A stretch of DNA of 8,113 nucleotides, taken from a bacterium. Its GTDB lineage: Bacteria > Patescibacteria > Paceibacteria > UBA9973 > SBAW01. How positions within the stretch are numbered: the stretch's first letter is position 1; each line of letters begins with the position of its first letter. The notes under the pieces were generated by a model. The model did not search any database, was not told the DNA's origin, and saw only the letters and a list, made by a program, of their open reading frames with translations. The translations under genes were made by a program, and so were the position numbers. Location of the stretch: positions 1-8,113 of the forward strand of contig JAKAIP010000017.1 in NCBI GenBank assembly GCA_021825025.1, in the 5' to 3' direction. Below are positions 1-6,572 of this stretch, one piece after another.

Positions 1-96
1 TCGAGTCGACGGTCGAGTCGACGGTCGAGTCGACGGTCGAGTCGACGGTCGAGTCGACGGTCGAGTCGACGGTCGAGTCGACGGTCGAGTCGACGT
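1..96. repeat. 12-bp tandem repeat, eight units
   Basis: Seven perfect copies of TCGAGTCGACGG are followed by an eighth differing only in its last base. Each unit contains the palindrome GTCGAC. The length is a multiple of three, so no frame is interrupted: the three plus frames read Ser-Ser-Arg-Arg, Val-Glu-Ser-Thr or Gly-Arg-Val-Asp. The array begins at the first base of the window, so its true length is unknown. Shorter echoes lie at 232-247 and 6552-6572. Confidence 0.95.
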
Positions 97-333
97 TTTC
101 GATCTCGATCGGTCGACGGCGACAACAACGGATCCGTTGGATATCCGTTGAATACGCCAACGATCTCGATGTCTGGAGTCGATGGTAGCGACTTCTCCGA
201 TCAATCGACGATTTCGACATCCACGGTTGCCCGACGGTCGAGTCGACAGTTGACGGGCCGGTTTCGGCGCGCTTTTTCGCCCAGACGGGGTCGTGCGTTG
301 GCAGAGTACAGATGCGAATGTCGGATAAAATGA
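1..333 (+). CDS. Possible 3' end of an Arg/Ser-rich protein (partial, doubtful)
   Basis: Plus frame 1 is open from the window edge to a TGA at 331-333. It would encode SSRR repeats, then a Ser/Thr/Asp-rich low-complexity stretch, then a basic tail (ARRSSRQLTGRFRR, AFSPRRGR). Its stop overlaps the ATG of the next gene at 330 in an ATGA arrangement. Such a tail would be disordered and nucleic-acid or nucleus binding. Against it: the repeat leaves all frames open by construction, a second frame (3 to 188) is also open, and no CGTATA-type hairpin follows the stop although intact genes here normally have one. Without the upstream sequence, this stretch may equally be non-coding repeat-derived DNA. 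Confidence 0.25.
   Translation, partial: SSRRSSRRSSRRSSRRSSRRSSRRSSRRSSRRFRSRSVDGDNNGSVGYPLNTPTISMSGVDGSDFSDQSTISTSTVARRSSRQLTGRFRRAFSPRRGRALAEYRCECRIK
326..332 (+). promoter_or_regulatory. TAAAATG initiator at gene start
   Basis: TAAAATG overlaps the ATG at 330 and selects it over the in-frame ATGs at 312 and 318. The 13-mer AAATGACATCTTT beginning here recurs at 6806-6818. Confidence 0.6.
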
Positions 334-608
334 CATCTTTCGCGGGACCCGAAATCACGGACGAGCAGGCGAAGGCACTCTACAGAGTTGAACTTAAGAC
401 GACTTTGGAACAGATCGAGCGAATGGAATGGTCCAAGGCTGACTATTCTGAGCTCGTGGTCAAGTTAACTTATTGGCTGCCGAAACTCGTCGCGTTCGTG
501 ATCATGCTGTTTTTTAGGCAGGTGAGGGAGACAGCTGCCATGCGGATCGAGATCGACCAGCTAAAGAAAACCGTCGCCGAGTTGACGACATCGACCAAAG
601 ATGGCTGA
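330..608 (+). CDS. Small single-pass membrane protein with coiled-coil tail
   Basis: A 92-aa protein with no family I recognise. Residues 1-45 are polar and probably helical (TDEQAKALYRVELKTTLEQI). Residues about 46-62 form one hydrophobic segment (LTYWLPKLVAFVIMLFF), likely a membrane anchor. Residues 63-88 show heptad-like spacing (MRIEIDQLKKTVAEL) consistent with a short coiled coil and self-association. The start is placed at ATG 330 because it lies in TAAAATG like the other starts; ATGs at 312 and 318 are in frame but lack the motif. A palindrome follows 13 bp after the stop. A virion-membrane or host-membrane role is a guess. Confidence 0.75.
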   Translation: MTSFAGPEITDEQAKALYRVELKTTLEQIERMEWSKADYSELVVKLTYWLPKLVAFVIMLFFRQVRETAAMRIEIDQLKKTVAELTTSTKDG

Positions 609-621
609 CGTGTTTTTGTCG

Positions 622-637
622 CGTATATCGATATACG
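622..637. terminator. 3'-end palindrome
   Basis: CGTATATCGATATACG is a perfect 16-bp palindrome, 13 bp after the stop of the membrane-protein gene and just upstream of the broken gene at 651. It belongs to the CGTATA...TATACG family found at the other gene ends. Confidence 0.7.
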
Positions 638-650
638 AAATCAGGCATCT

Positions 651-1042
651 ATGCCCAACGACGCGAGCGAAACGATGCAGTGCGCGGTTTTATCGAGGGT
701 GTGTTGGATGAATTCGACGACGTCCACGATGATATTCATCTGGCCCACCGGTCAGCATCGGTAAACTGAAGCGAACCATCAATGACGCATTGATCAACGT
801 CTTCGGCGACGACTTCTGGATGCGCCGGTTGTTTGCAGTGAGCAAATCCGACGATATCTACATCGTCGTCAACACTCAAACACCAGGTACGAAAAGGCAT
901 TAACATCCGCGTCGCGCTGAACGTAGACAGCCCCTCCGAAGCAAATGGACATCTGGACGTCGACTGCATCATCATATACGACGGCTCGCAGGAAGACCTC
1001 GTTCGACAGACCGAACGTTGCCTACGAACGCTTTATGCATAA
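651..1042 (+). pseudogene. Frame-broken gene of unknown function
   Basis: No single frame spans this stretch, but three pieces read as protein. Codons in phase with 653 give NDAVRGFIEGVLDEFDDVHD until a TGA at 767. Codons in phase with 751 give SIGKLKRTINDALINVFGDD and DFWMRRLFAVSKSDDIYIVV until a TAA at 901. Codons in phase with 890 give KGINIRVALNVDSPSEANGH and DCIIIYDGSQEDLVRQTERC, ending at TAA 1040-1042. The first shift lies between 733 and 766, the second between 842 and 900, and together they restore the frame. A family hairpin starts 5 bp after the last stop, arguing that this is a true gene end. There is no AAAATG at the 5' end; ATG 651 is in a third frame. Decay, sequencing error or programmed frameshifting are all possible. 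No domain recognised. Confidence 0.5.
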
Positions 1043-1047
1043 CGTTC

Positions 1048-1064
1048 ACGTATATCATATACGT
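1048..1064. terminator. 3'-end palindrome
   Basis: ACGTATAT-C-ATATACGT has 8-bp arms around one base. It lies 5 bp after the TAA of the broken gene and 11 bp before the ATG at 1076. Confidence 0.7.
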
Positions 1065-1068
1065 CAAC

Positions 1069-1078
1069 TTAAAAAATG
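1069..1078 (+). promoter_or_regulatory. TTAAAAAATG initiator at gene start
   Basis: The A-tract runs into the ATG at 1076. Only 11 bp separate the ATG from the preceding hairpin, so any core promoter must be very short or overlap the hairpin. Confidence 0.6.
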
Positions 1079-1435
1079 ACGACATGCCCAGCAATCGTGG
1101 CGAGGACGAGAATTGTCTGTGGGAACCCCTCAAAGTTTGGAGTCTACTGCGGCGTCCACAAGCGAGTCGGCGAGGAGATCCAGAAGAAGAAAGATGAGAT
1201 CGCCAAGCGGATATCCGAGTGCGACGGAGACGGCTCATGCCTAGATGGAGACGGTTATGATTCTCTTGGATGTAATCATTGCAAACCCAAACGGTGTCCG
1301 AAATGCAGAGATGTGATGCCCGAATGGGTCCTTCATTGTAATTATGGCTATTGCATTAACTGCGCAGTTGAGGAATACAACAAGGACGAGAAAAAGTTCA
1401 TGGCAAGAAAATGGGACGGCACCAAATGGGCATGA
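1076..1435 (+). CDS. Cys/His-rich protein with two putative zinc modules
   Basis: A 119-aa protein. Residues 4-28 (C4, C15, C25, H28; GVYCGVH) match a short C...RxxC.N...YGxYCxxH pattern that recurs in many giant-virus proteins and probably binds one zinc. Residues 29-48 form a charged helix (GEEIQKKKDEIAKR). Residues 66-96 carry a second cluster: CNHC, CPKC, then HC and CxxC, giving C66, C69, C74, C77, C88, C93 and C96 with H68 and H87. That cluster could hold two zincs in a RING-like or treble-clef-like fold, but the spacing does not let me assign it to a named family. The C-terminus is basic and aromatic. ATG 1076 sits in TTAAAAAATG. The gene converges with the one at 1463-1777 and shares its hairpin. 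Ubiquitin-ligase or transcription-factor roles are inference only. Confidence 0.85.
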   Translation: MTTCPAIVARTRIVCGNPSKFGVYCGVHKRVGEEIQKKKDEIAKRISECDGDGSCLDGDGYDSLGCNHCKPKRCPKCRDVMPEWVLHCNYGYCINCAVEEYNKDEKKFMARKWDGTKWA

Positions 1436-1446
1436 AGCTGTTCTCC

Positions 1447-1463
1447 ACGTATACTGTATACGT
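1447..1463. terminator. 3'-end palindrome shared by convergent genes
   Basis: ACGTATAC-T-GTATACGT has 8-bp arms around one base. It starts 11 bp after the stop of the zinc protein and touches the last base of the stop codon of the minus-strand gene ending at 1463, so it can serve both transcripts. Confidence 0.75.
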
Positions 1464-1777
1464 CATTCTTCATGCGTCTTGCGGAGATTGTTGATCACGA
1501 AGTAAAGGCTACGATTGTCCCTACCTACGAAAACGGATACCTCATTGTTGCTCTTGTCCGGATACGTCGCAATGTAGGATATCTCACCGAATATGCTGTT
1601 GTCCACGTTGATGAGACCGAAAAAGAGGCTTATACGAGGTTCCTTGATCTCGTACAGAAGTATTCCGTTCTGCCTAAGTTGCCTCAGCGCGAGAACGACG
1701 TCGCCCCCATTGGTACGCATCACGTTCTCTATTGAGGACGCGTAGAACTCCACCGATGTTGTCTTTGTTTTGCTCAT
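1463..1777 (-). CDS. Hypothetical 104-aa protein
   Basis: No recognisable family. The sequence alternates helical and strand-like stretches: a polar helix at about 8-36 (SVEFYASSIENVMRTNGG, VVLALRQLRQNG), then hydrophobic strands (ILLYEI, ISLFFGLI, EISYIATY, EVSVFVG, SLYFVI), suggesting a small soluble alpha/beta domain with no signal peptide or membrane span. The start ATG at 1777 lies in CTAAAAAATG, which favours this strand over the fully overlapping plus-strand frame at 1472-1735. It is divergent from the gene at 1814 with 36 bp between the two ATGs, and convergent with the zinc protein through a shared hairpin. Confidence 0.75.
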   Translation of the reverse strand: MSKTKTTSVEFYASSIENVMRTNGGDVVLALRQLRQNGILLYEIKEPRISLFFGLINVDNSIFGEISYIATYPDKSNNEVSVFVGRDNRSLYFVINNLRKTHEE

Positions 1778-1816
1778 TTTTTAGTATAGGTGTTGCGCAG
1801 CGCGAAGTCTAAAATG
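1775..1816. promoter_or_regulatory. Compact bidirectional promoter
   Basis: Two initiator motifs point outward: CTAAAAAATG on the minus strand (1775-1784) and CTAAAATG on the plus strand (1809-1816). Only 36 bp lie between the start codons at 1777 and 1814, so both genes must be driven from this segment or from promoter elements inside each other's coding region. Confidence 0.6.
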
Positions 1817-2032
1817 TCGCCGGAGGATCGTCAAAGAGTAGTACTGTGGCTATGCGCAATGACGTTTTTTCTTTCATTCGTGCTCGTGATCGTGACGCTG
1901 TCGGTCGATAGTCTTAGAGAGATCACCGGTCTGCTCATCGTATCCATCTTGCTGGTAGCAATATCAGCAATGTCATCTTATTGGGCCTACAAGTGCGTCT
2001 CGGAAGCAGGAGTTGTCCGCGTCAACGACTGA
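1814..2032 (+). CDS. Small two-TM membrane protein
   Basis: A 72-aa protein. After a short polar N-terminus (MSPEDRQRV) come two hydrophobic segments, about 9-30 (VLWLCAMTFFLSFVLVIVTL) and 37-58 (ITGLLIVSILLVAISAM), separated by a tight charged turn (SVDSLRE). The tail is KCVSEAGVVRVND. The topology is a helical hairpin with both ends on the same side. ATG 1814 is chosen because it lies in CTAAAATG; the frame is open a little further upstream but only from a GTG. No family recognised. It ends 22 bp before a hairpin shared with the convergent F-box-like/ankyrin gene. Small hairpin membrane proteins are common in large DNA viruses, as virion-membrane components among other roles, but nothing here fixes its role. 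Confidence 0.75.
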   Translation: MSPEDRQRVVLWLCAMTFFLSFVLVIVTLSVDSLREITGLLIVSILLVAISAMSSYWAYKCVSEAGVVRVND

Positions 2033-2054
2033 TTCCGTCTCCGTGCCAACAATG

Positions 2055-2069
2055 CGTATACCATATACG
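2055..2069. terminator. 3'-end palindrome shared by convergent genes
   Basis: CGTATA-CCA-TATACG has 6-bp arms around three bases. It lies 22 bp after the stop of the two-TM gene and 3 bp beyond the stop of the minus-strand F-box-like/ankyrin gene. Its exact reverse complement occurs at 3183-3197. Confidence 0.75.
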
Positions 2070-2072
2070 ATA

Positions 2073-3176
2073 CTATGCTTCTTCTCGTAGAGACGTCATG
2101 AACTCGTCGTTTAGGATGTCAAATCTGTGTAGGCAACCACGCTCGACGAGTGCACCGGATGCCATCATGCGTCGACCTAAATTCGCTAGTTCTCGGCGGT
2201 TATCCGTATTCTCCCGATATCTCGTGCTCGCATACTTGACGACAAGATGGCCTAGCGGCGTCTGTCCGATTACGCATTTGGCGTTGAGGAGATCAAGATG
2301 CCCGATCGCCGACGCGTAAGCGATGAGCATATCGAGAACATCGAGATCACATACAAGATGAAATACGTTGCAACCGTGTATAGTGGTTTGCGTGATGTCG
2401 ACATCACGTTTCAGTAGTTCGTTCACAATGAGAGGATGGCGGCCACGCCACAAGCGTGGAAAATCTTGCATAGAGGACATCAATCTAAGGAGCGGTTTGA
2501 CGCCATTAGCATCTCCTACGTCGGGATTGGCGCCTTTCGCAAGAAGCATAAGCGCCTTATCCGCGTCATAGCTCGTTGAGTCCACCACAATGTGCAACAG
2601 TGTCATCTTTTCATCATCATAAGTCAACTCTAGATTAGCGCCGGCATTCACGAGTAGCTCAAAAGCACCGTTGACGACCTTTGCGAGCCTCGTCGAGCTC
2701 CTCTTTGGCCTGCATGCCAGATACGCGGCTGTGTGCCCGTTAACATCTCTGGTGTCCAAGTCGGCCCCATTCGCGATAAGGTATCTCACGCGTTCGAGAT
2801 GATCGCTATCGCCGAGCGACGCCATCCCCGTCGAGTACATCAGCGGTGTCATTCCTTGCGTATCGGCGACGTTGACTCCAGCATTCGCTGCCATGAAAGC
2901 ATCGATCTCGTCGAAATGATTACGGACGAAACCATGATCGAAATAGTAATTCGGCTTCGCACGCCATACTTGGCTAACACCGTACAGACTTCCCTTACGA
3001 AAAGCATCAGCGAGATGCCCAGTCGCCAAAACACGTGCCCAAGCATCAGTCATATAGCCGTCAACAGCATCTTGATAACGTTTGCATACCCCTCGAAGAT
3101 GACAAAGTTTCTGTAAGTCGGCTCCGGCATACGATAATGCACAAACAAGAGCAGCGAAAGGCAAAGTTGATGTCAT
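2073..3176 (-). CDS. F-box-like / ankyrin-repeat protein
   Basis: A 367-aa protein. Residues 5-50 look like a degenerate F-box (LPFAALVCALSYAGADLQKL, then VCKRYQDAV and W46), the Skp1-binding element of SCF ubiquitin ligases. Ankyrin-type units follow from about 90 to 345. Clear cores include GMTPLMYSTG (108-117) with YLIANGADLDTRDVNGHTAA (132-151), LLVNAGANLEL, TLLHIVVDS, LLAKGANPDVGDANGVKPLL (211-230), HGCNVFHLV and IGQTPLGHLV. Ankyrins would supply substrate binding. Giant viruses and poxviruses carry many such F-box/ankyrin proteins that redirect host ubiquitination; poxviral versions usually have the F-box-like element at the C-terminus, so this N-terminal placement is more like amoeba-virus examples. 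ATG 3176 lies in GAAAATGACATC. The 24-bp gap to the helicase stop holds a hairpin. The ankyrin call is secure; the F-box is moderate. Confidence 0.9.
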   Translation of the reverse strand: MTSTLPFAALVCALSYAGADLQKLCHLRGVCKRYQDAVDGYMTDAWARVLATGHLADAFRKGSLYGVSQVWRAKPNYYFDHGFVRNHFDEIDAFMAANAGVNVADTQGMTPLMYSTGMASLGDSDHLERVRYLIANGADLDTRDVNGHTAAYLACRPKRSSTRLAKVVNGAFELLVNAGANLELTYDDEKMTLLHIVVDSTSYDADKALMLLAKGANPDVGDANGVKPLLRLMSSMQDFPRLWRGRHPLIVNELLKRDVDITQTTIHGCNVFHLVCDLDVLDMLIAYASAIGHLDLLNAKCVIGQTPLGHLVVKYASTRYRENTDNRRELANLGRRMMASGALVERGCLHRFDILNDEFMTSLREEA

Positions 3177-3180
3177 TTTC
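3174..3180 (-). promoter_or_regulatory. GAAAATG initiator at gene start
   Basis: The minus strand reads CGAAAATGACATC at the F-box-like/ankyrin start. The 11-mer AAAATGACATC is identical at the gene starting at 330. It lacks the T that usually precedes the A-run here. A hairpin sits 6 bp upstream of the ATG. Confidence 0.5.
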
Positions 3181-3182
3181 GT

Positions 3183-3197
3183 CGTATATGGTATACG
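3183..3197. terminator. 3'-end palindrome of the helicase gene
   Basis: CGTATA-TGG-TATACG lies 3 bp beyond the helicase stop (3201-3203) and 6 bp upstream of the F-box-like/ankyrin start. It is the exact reverse complement of the palindrome at 2055-2069. Confidence 0.75.
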
Positions 3198-3200
3198 TGA

Positions 3201-6200
3201 TCACGTGTCTGCCACCGGATTCTGAATACGCCTGACAAGCTCCCATAGCAATACGGTATCGCCGACGGCTGAATGCCGAATCACATGCTTGTACGCGGAA
3301 TGATCACTCATCGTGATCCTATCATAGTTCTGATCAAGACTGCCTTTTCCCCCAATATGAGGAATCCGGTAAGCGTCAACGATATCGACACCATAGTCCT
3401 CGCCCGGTTGAATCTTGTCGCCCACCAGGAAGCTAACATCGTGCGCCGCATTGTAATACATCAACGTCGCCCTTTCCGATGACGGCAAAGAGGCCAACTG
3501 CGAGCAAAACTTCGTACATATCTGCGCGCTTGTAGGAGAACCAGCGAAGTCAGCATATGAGAACGGCAATGGCTTGCATCCAGGCCTGTTCCTGCTGGCT
3601 TGGATCGCATTGAAGATGCCTTCTCCGCAATCCACCATGCTGACGATGGACGCAAACGGATCGACGCCATTAATGATCGCGATGTCGTAAATAGTTGACG
3701 CCTTTCCCGTCGTTATCGGGAGGAACTCGGTGTCGACCAGGAATATGGGCTTCGTAAATGGAGTCGATGCCTGCTTTTCGCGGACGAGGCGGACGTGTTC
3801 GGCGATGGTGTAGAGTGATTGCAGATAGTTGGCATATCGGAAGATGGTGTAGGGTGCTTGGACGATCTCGATCACTATCCCCGTCGTCAACGACACCGAA
3901 TACACCCGTCGACCACCCGCTCTCGACGTTGCCACTTTCGCCAGACTCGCTAGATGCAAGCTCGGCGAGAACACAACGACCGCCTTCTCGCTAACAATAC
4001 AAGACGCCTTGATATGCGACGCGACGACTGCGTGATACGGTCGCGTTTTATCAGTATCCGACGTTTCCAGCAAGGCAGCGACGGTCATCACATTGTTCGC
4101 AATGGTTTTCATGTCGGACAACGTTGATTCCGTCCGCTTCATCAGGTTGTGATACAAACGATGGCTTTCGATGGCCTCGACCGGATACCGCAACGACAGC
4201 TTATCGACGTCCTTTTCGGTCCCTTCCCGGACGACGAGCGCATCGCCCACACGCATGTAGCCAACTGACGTCATCATGTCATAGCAAATGCCGGCCCTCG
4301 CATTCTGATCGTACACGTCCGCTCGATACGTCTTCCTTTCAGCAAGCCTCTGACACACGTTGTTGCCATTTACGCTAGCGAGAACGGCAGACAGGATCTC
4401 ATACGTATACGGCTTTGGTAAGCGATCAAGTGCCTTTTGGGGACGACCGAATACTTGAAAACCGTTGTTCCCGACCATCGGATACTCGTTGGCGCTTTCG
4501 AATTTGCGGAAGTCAGCGTCATCGATGTCGTCCGATCGCACCGCTGATTTCGGTTGATACACAAACTGATACCTTCTGGCGGTCCTGCCGTTCTCGGTGA
4601 GCTCAATGGGAACGTTCTGCGGAAGCGTGAAATCCGGCGACAGCATAAACAGCTCCTTCCTTGCCCTGGTGTTGGCGACGAAATTTAGGCTGGCGGCATC
4701 GTTGACCTCCAGCTTGCTCATGAAACCTTCAGGGAAGCTGTTGGCACCCAGAAAGAAAACATAGTCGAACTCGAGGCCTTTGACGGAATGGATGCTTCCG
4801 CGAAACACTAGGCCTTCTTTCCATACACCTTCGTCTGAACACAGAATGCTTTGGGTGGCGAGAATGGAGCGAATTTCGTCGCCATGTCGCGTTCCACGAT
4901 GACCAGTCTTCGGTGCCGGCATAATCAAGCATATTTGCTCCGGATGAACGCCAGATTGGCGAACCAAAAGGATGACGGTTTCGGCGACGTCCTTCGGCGA
5001 CTCGAACACCTTGACCGGCCTCGCAAGATGACATTCCACAGCAGGCGTCAGGTCGACGTGGATCGATGGCCGAGTAGACGACAATGCGTTCGCCAGCGAG
5101 ACCAGCTTGGTGTTCTCAAAACGAAAGCTCTTGCTGAACGCCAGCGATCGCACTGGTATGCGTTCACCACCGTCTTCCTCGGCGGTCACGAACTCCTCCA
5201 TCGTCAGCAGTTGTTGGAATTCGGCGCCCGCATCAGAGCGTAGACGCTGGCGTGGGTCGCCAAAGAATGAGATCGATCGCGGACTCGTGTTATCCTCAGA
5301 ACGCAGGCTTCCAAGGACGGCCATCAGAAAACGGAAACGGCTGCTGGTGAGGTCTTGGGCTTCATCGACGACGATGTGATTCCAGACGTTTCCACCGGAC
5401 GACGCATGGAAGAATCGTTTGCATCGGCCGAGACGGATTTCTTCTGTGGCTTCGCCGACGAGTGTTTCAAAGTCTTCGGATGTCGCTGTCCGCTTGTCGT
5501 CGGCTTTGACGTTCATGCTTACGCGTTTGCTGATGGCGTTGCCGACGAGGAGGTCGACGGTGCAGATGAGTACTTTCGGCGGCCGTATGCTCTCACCGTC
5601 TTCGCCGTCTTTGTGTCTACGTACTTTCTTGTCAACGTCTTCGATGCGTGCGACGATCTTGCGGAGTTGGCGCATAGCGTGGTCGACGGCTGAATTCGTG
5701 AATGCGACGAAGATGACGCCTTCGTCCATGAGTTTGCTGGCGCGGTGGATGCTGGTCTCTGTCTTGCCGGTGCCTGGGCCGCTGTTCACGACGACGATCT
5801 CTACACCCTCGGCCTGCACCAACGCCAACTCCTGTTCATCCGTAAGACTGACGTGGCGCAGACGGATAGGTGTGCCCTTCATGGCGTAAAACTTCAGCAT
5901 ACGCGTGATCTTGACGATTTCGCTGAGCTTGCCGAATGGTTTGTTGTAGGGTGCGTATTGGAGTTCGCCGTCGCGTCCTTGGCGTTCGCGGATGAAGGTT
6001 TCGATGTAATTCTCAACTGTTTGTGCGTCTCGACTGAACCAGCCTTCGGATGCGAGCTGTTGGGTGTACTGTTCGTTCTCGGACATGTATTCTTGGAGTG
6101 CTCGCATTTCTTCGTTCGTGACGGCGCCGGTTTCCTCGACGAGTTCAGCTGACGTCTTTGCTCTCGTCTTCTTACCGCGCCAGCTGAGTACGAAAAGGAA

Positions 6201-6296
6201 GTCGTCGCGTTTCAGTGAGGTTGAACTGGCGACCGAGCGCGTGCTAGCGTGAGAGCGTAGGCTGGCGGTCATGCTTTGTGTATCGGATGATGACAT
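3201..6296 (-). CDS. SF1 (UvrD-like) helicase fused to a DEDDh 3'-5' exonuclease
   Basis: A 1031-aa protein from ATG 6296, chosen for its CTAAAATG context; the frame is open 18 codons further. Residues 1-30 are Ser/Thr-rich. Superfamily 1 helicase motifs follow: Gln155 (Q motif, LTDEQ), Walker A GPGTGKT (173-179), Ia VAFTNSAVDHA (197-207), Walker B DEAQD (311-315), III GDPRQ (346-350), IV SFRFENTKL (390-398), V IHSVKGLEFD (502-511) and VI NTRAR (542-546). The C-terminal domain has DEDDh exonuclease motifs: DTE (Asp855, Glu857), NAAHD (Asp953) and HSAVGD (His1008, Asp1013). All expected metal ligands are present. Residues 760-820 resemble an inactive PD-(D/E)XK fold (RRVYSVSLTTGIVIEIV), a weak call. 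It should unwind DNA 3'-5' by analogy with UvrD and trim 3' ends in viral replication, repair or recombination. Exonuclease fused C-terminally to UvrD-type helicase is unusual. Confidence 0.93.
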   Translation of the reverse strand: MSSSDTQSMTASLRSHASTRSVASSTSLKRDDFLFVLSWRGKKTRAKTSAELVEETGAVTNEEMRALQEYMSENEQYTQQLASEGWFSRDAQTVENYIETFIRERQGRDGELQYAPYNKPFGKLSEIVKITRMLKFYAMKGTPIRLRHVSLTDEQELALVQAEGVEIVVVNSGPGTGKTETSIHRASKLMDEGVIFVAFTNSAVDHAMRQLRKIVARIEDVDKKVRRHKDGEDGESIRPPKVLICTVDLLVGNAISKRVSMNVKADDKRTATSEDFETLVGEATEEIRLGRCKRFFHASSGGNVWNHIVVDEAQDLTSSRFRFLMAVLGSLRSEDNTSPRSISFFGDPRQRLRSDAGAEFQQLLTMEEFVTAEEDGGERIPVRSLAFSKSFRFENTKLVSLANALSSTRPSIHVDLTPAVECHLARPVKVFESPKDVAETVILLVRQSGVHPEQICLIMPAPKTGHRGTRHGDEIRSILATQSILCSDEGVWKEGLVFRGSIHSVKGLEFDYVFFLGANSFPEGFMSKLEVNDAASLNFVANTRARKELFMLSPDFTLPQNVPIELTENGRTARRYQFVYQPKSAVRSDDIDDADFRKFESANEYPMVGNNGFQVFGRPQKALDRLPKPYTYEILSAVLASVNGNNVCQRLAERKTYRADVYDQNARAGICYDMMTSVGYMRVGDALVVREGTEKDVDKLSLRYPVEAIESHRLYHNLMKRTESTLSDMKTIANNVMTVAALLETSDTDKTRPYHAVVASHIKASCIVSEKAVVVFSPSLHLASLAKVATSRAGGRRVYSVSLTTGIVIEIVQAPYTIFRYANYLQSLYTIAEHVRLVREKQASTPFTKPIFLVDTEFLPITTGKASTIYDIAIINGVDPFASIVSMVDCGEGIFNAIQASRNRPGCKPLPFSYADFAGSPTSAQICTKFCSQLASLPSSERATLMYYNAAHDVSFLVGDKIQPGEDYGVDIVDAYRIPHIGGKGSLDQNYDRITMSDHSAYKHVIRHSAVGDTVLLWELVRRIQNPVADT

Positions 6297-6301
6297 TTTA
6301 G
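6294..6301 (-). promoter_or_regulatory. CTAAAATG initiator at gene start
   Basis: The minus strand reads GCTAAAATGTCATC at the helicase start. The motif decides the start: the upstream in-frame ATG at 6350 has no A-run. Confidence 0.6.
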
Positions 6302-6551
6302 CATCCTCCGGAACGCGCCAGCGATCAGGTCGTGGACATTTGCCGTTCATCTACGAATCATCGACAGAACCGTTGGGGGCTGGATGGCATAGGTGCGAGA
6401 GATGTCGATCACATAAGTGGAGTTATGTGCTCCTGATCGAGAACGATAAGGTTTTCTTAAGGGAGTCGAAATCGACGGTGTCGCCGACGGCGCCGCCGAC
6501 GGTTTACGTGTACAAATTCGTCATTCCGAGACCTCTAAAAACGACGTCGGT

Positions 6552-6572
6552 GTCGACGGTCGAGTCGACGGT
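6552..6572. repeat. Echo of the 12-bp tandem unit
   Basis: GTCGACGG-TCGAGTCGACGG-T contains one complete TCGAGTCGACGG unit (6560-6571) and most of another, more than 6 kb from the main array. A shorter copy (CGACGGTCGAGTCGAC) is at 232-247. Confidence 0.8.

Noticed and set aside
1..96. CRISPR array
   Set aside because: The 12-bp units abut directly without unique spacers, so this is a simple tandem repeat.
1408..1413. AAAATG within the zinc-protein gene
   Set aside because: It lies inside a well-supported coding sequence and opens no meaningful frame before the hairpin at 1447.
1472..1735. An 87-codon plus-strand frame fully overlapping the minus-strand 104-aa gene
   Set aside because: It has no AAAATG at its ATG. 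The minus-strand gene has CTAAAAAATG and a hairpin at its end. The protein-like look probably reflects complementary codon patterning.
4404..4411. CGTATACG inside the helicase gene
   Set aside because: It is an 8-bp palindrome without a spacer or longer arms. It encodes conserved-looking residues in frame (PYTYE), so it is not called a terminator.
5355..6152. Several plus-strand open frames of 112-156 codons opposite the helicase
   Set aside because: They are antisense shadows of a strongly supported helicase with all motifs in order, and none has an AAAATG start.
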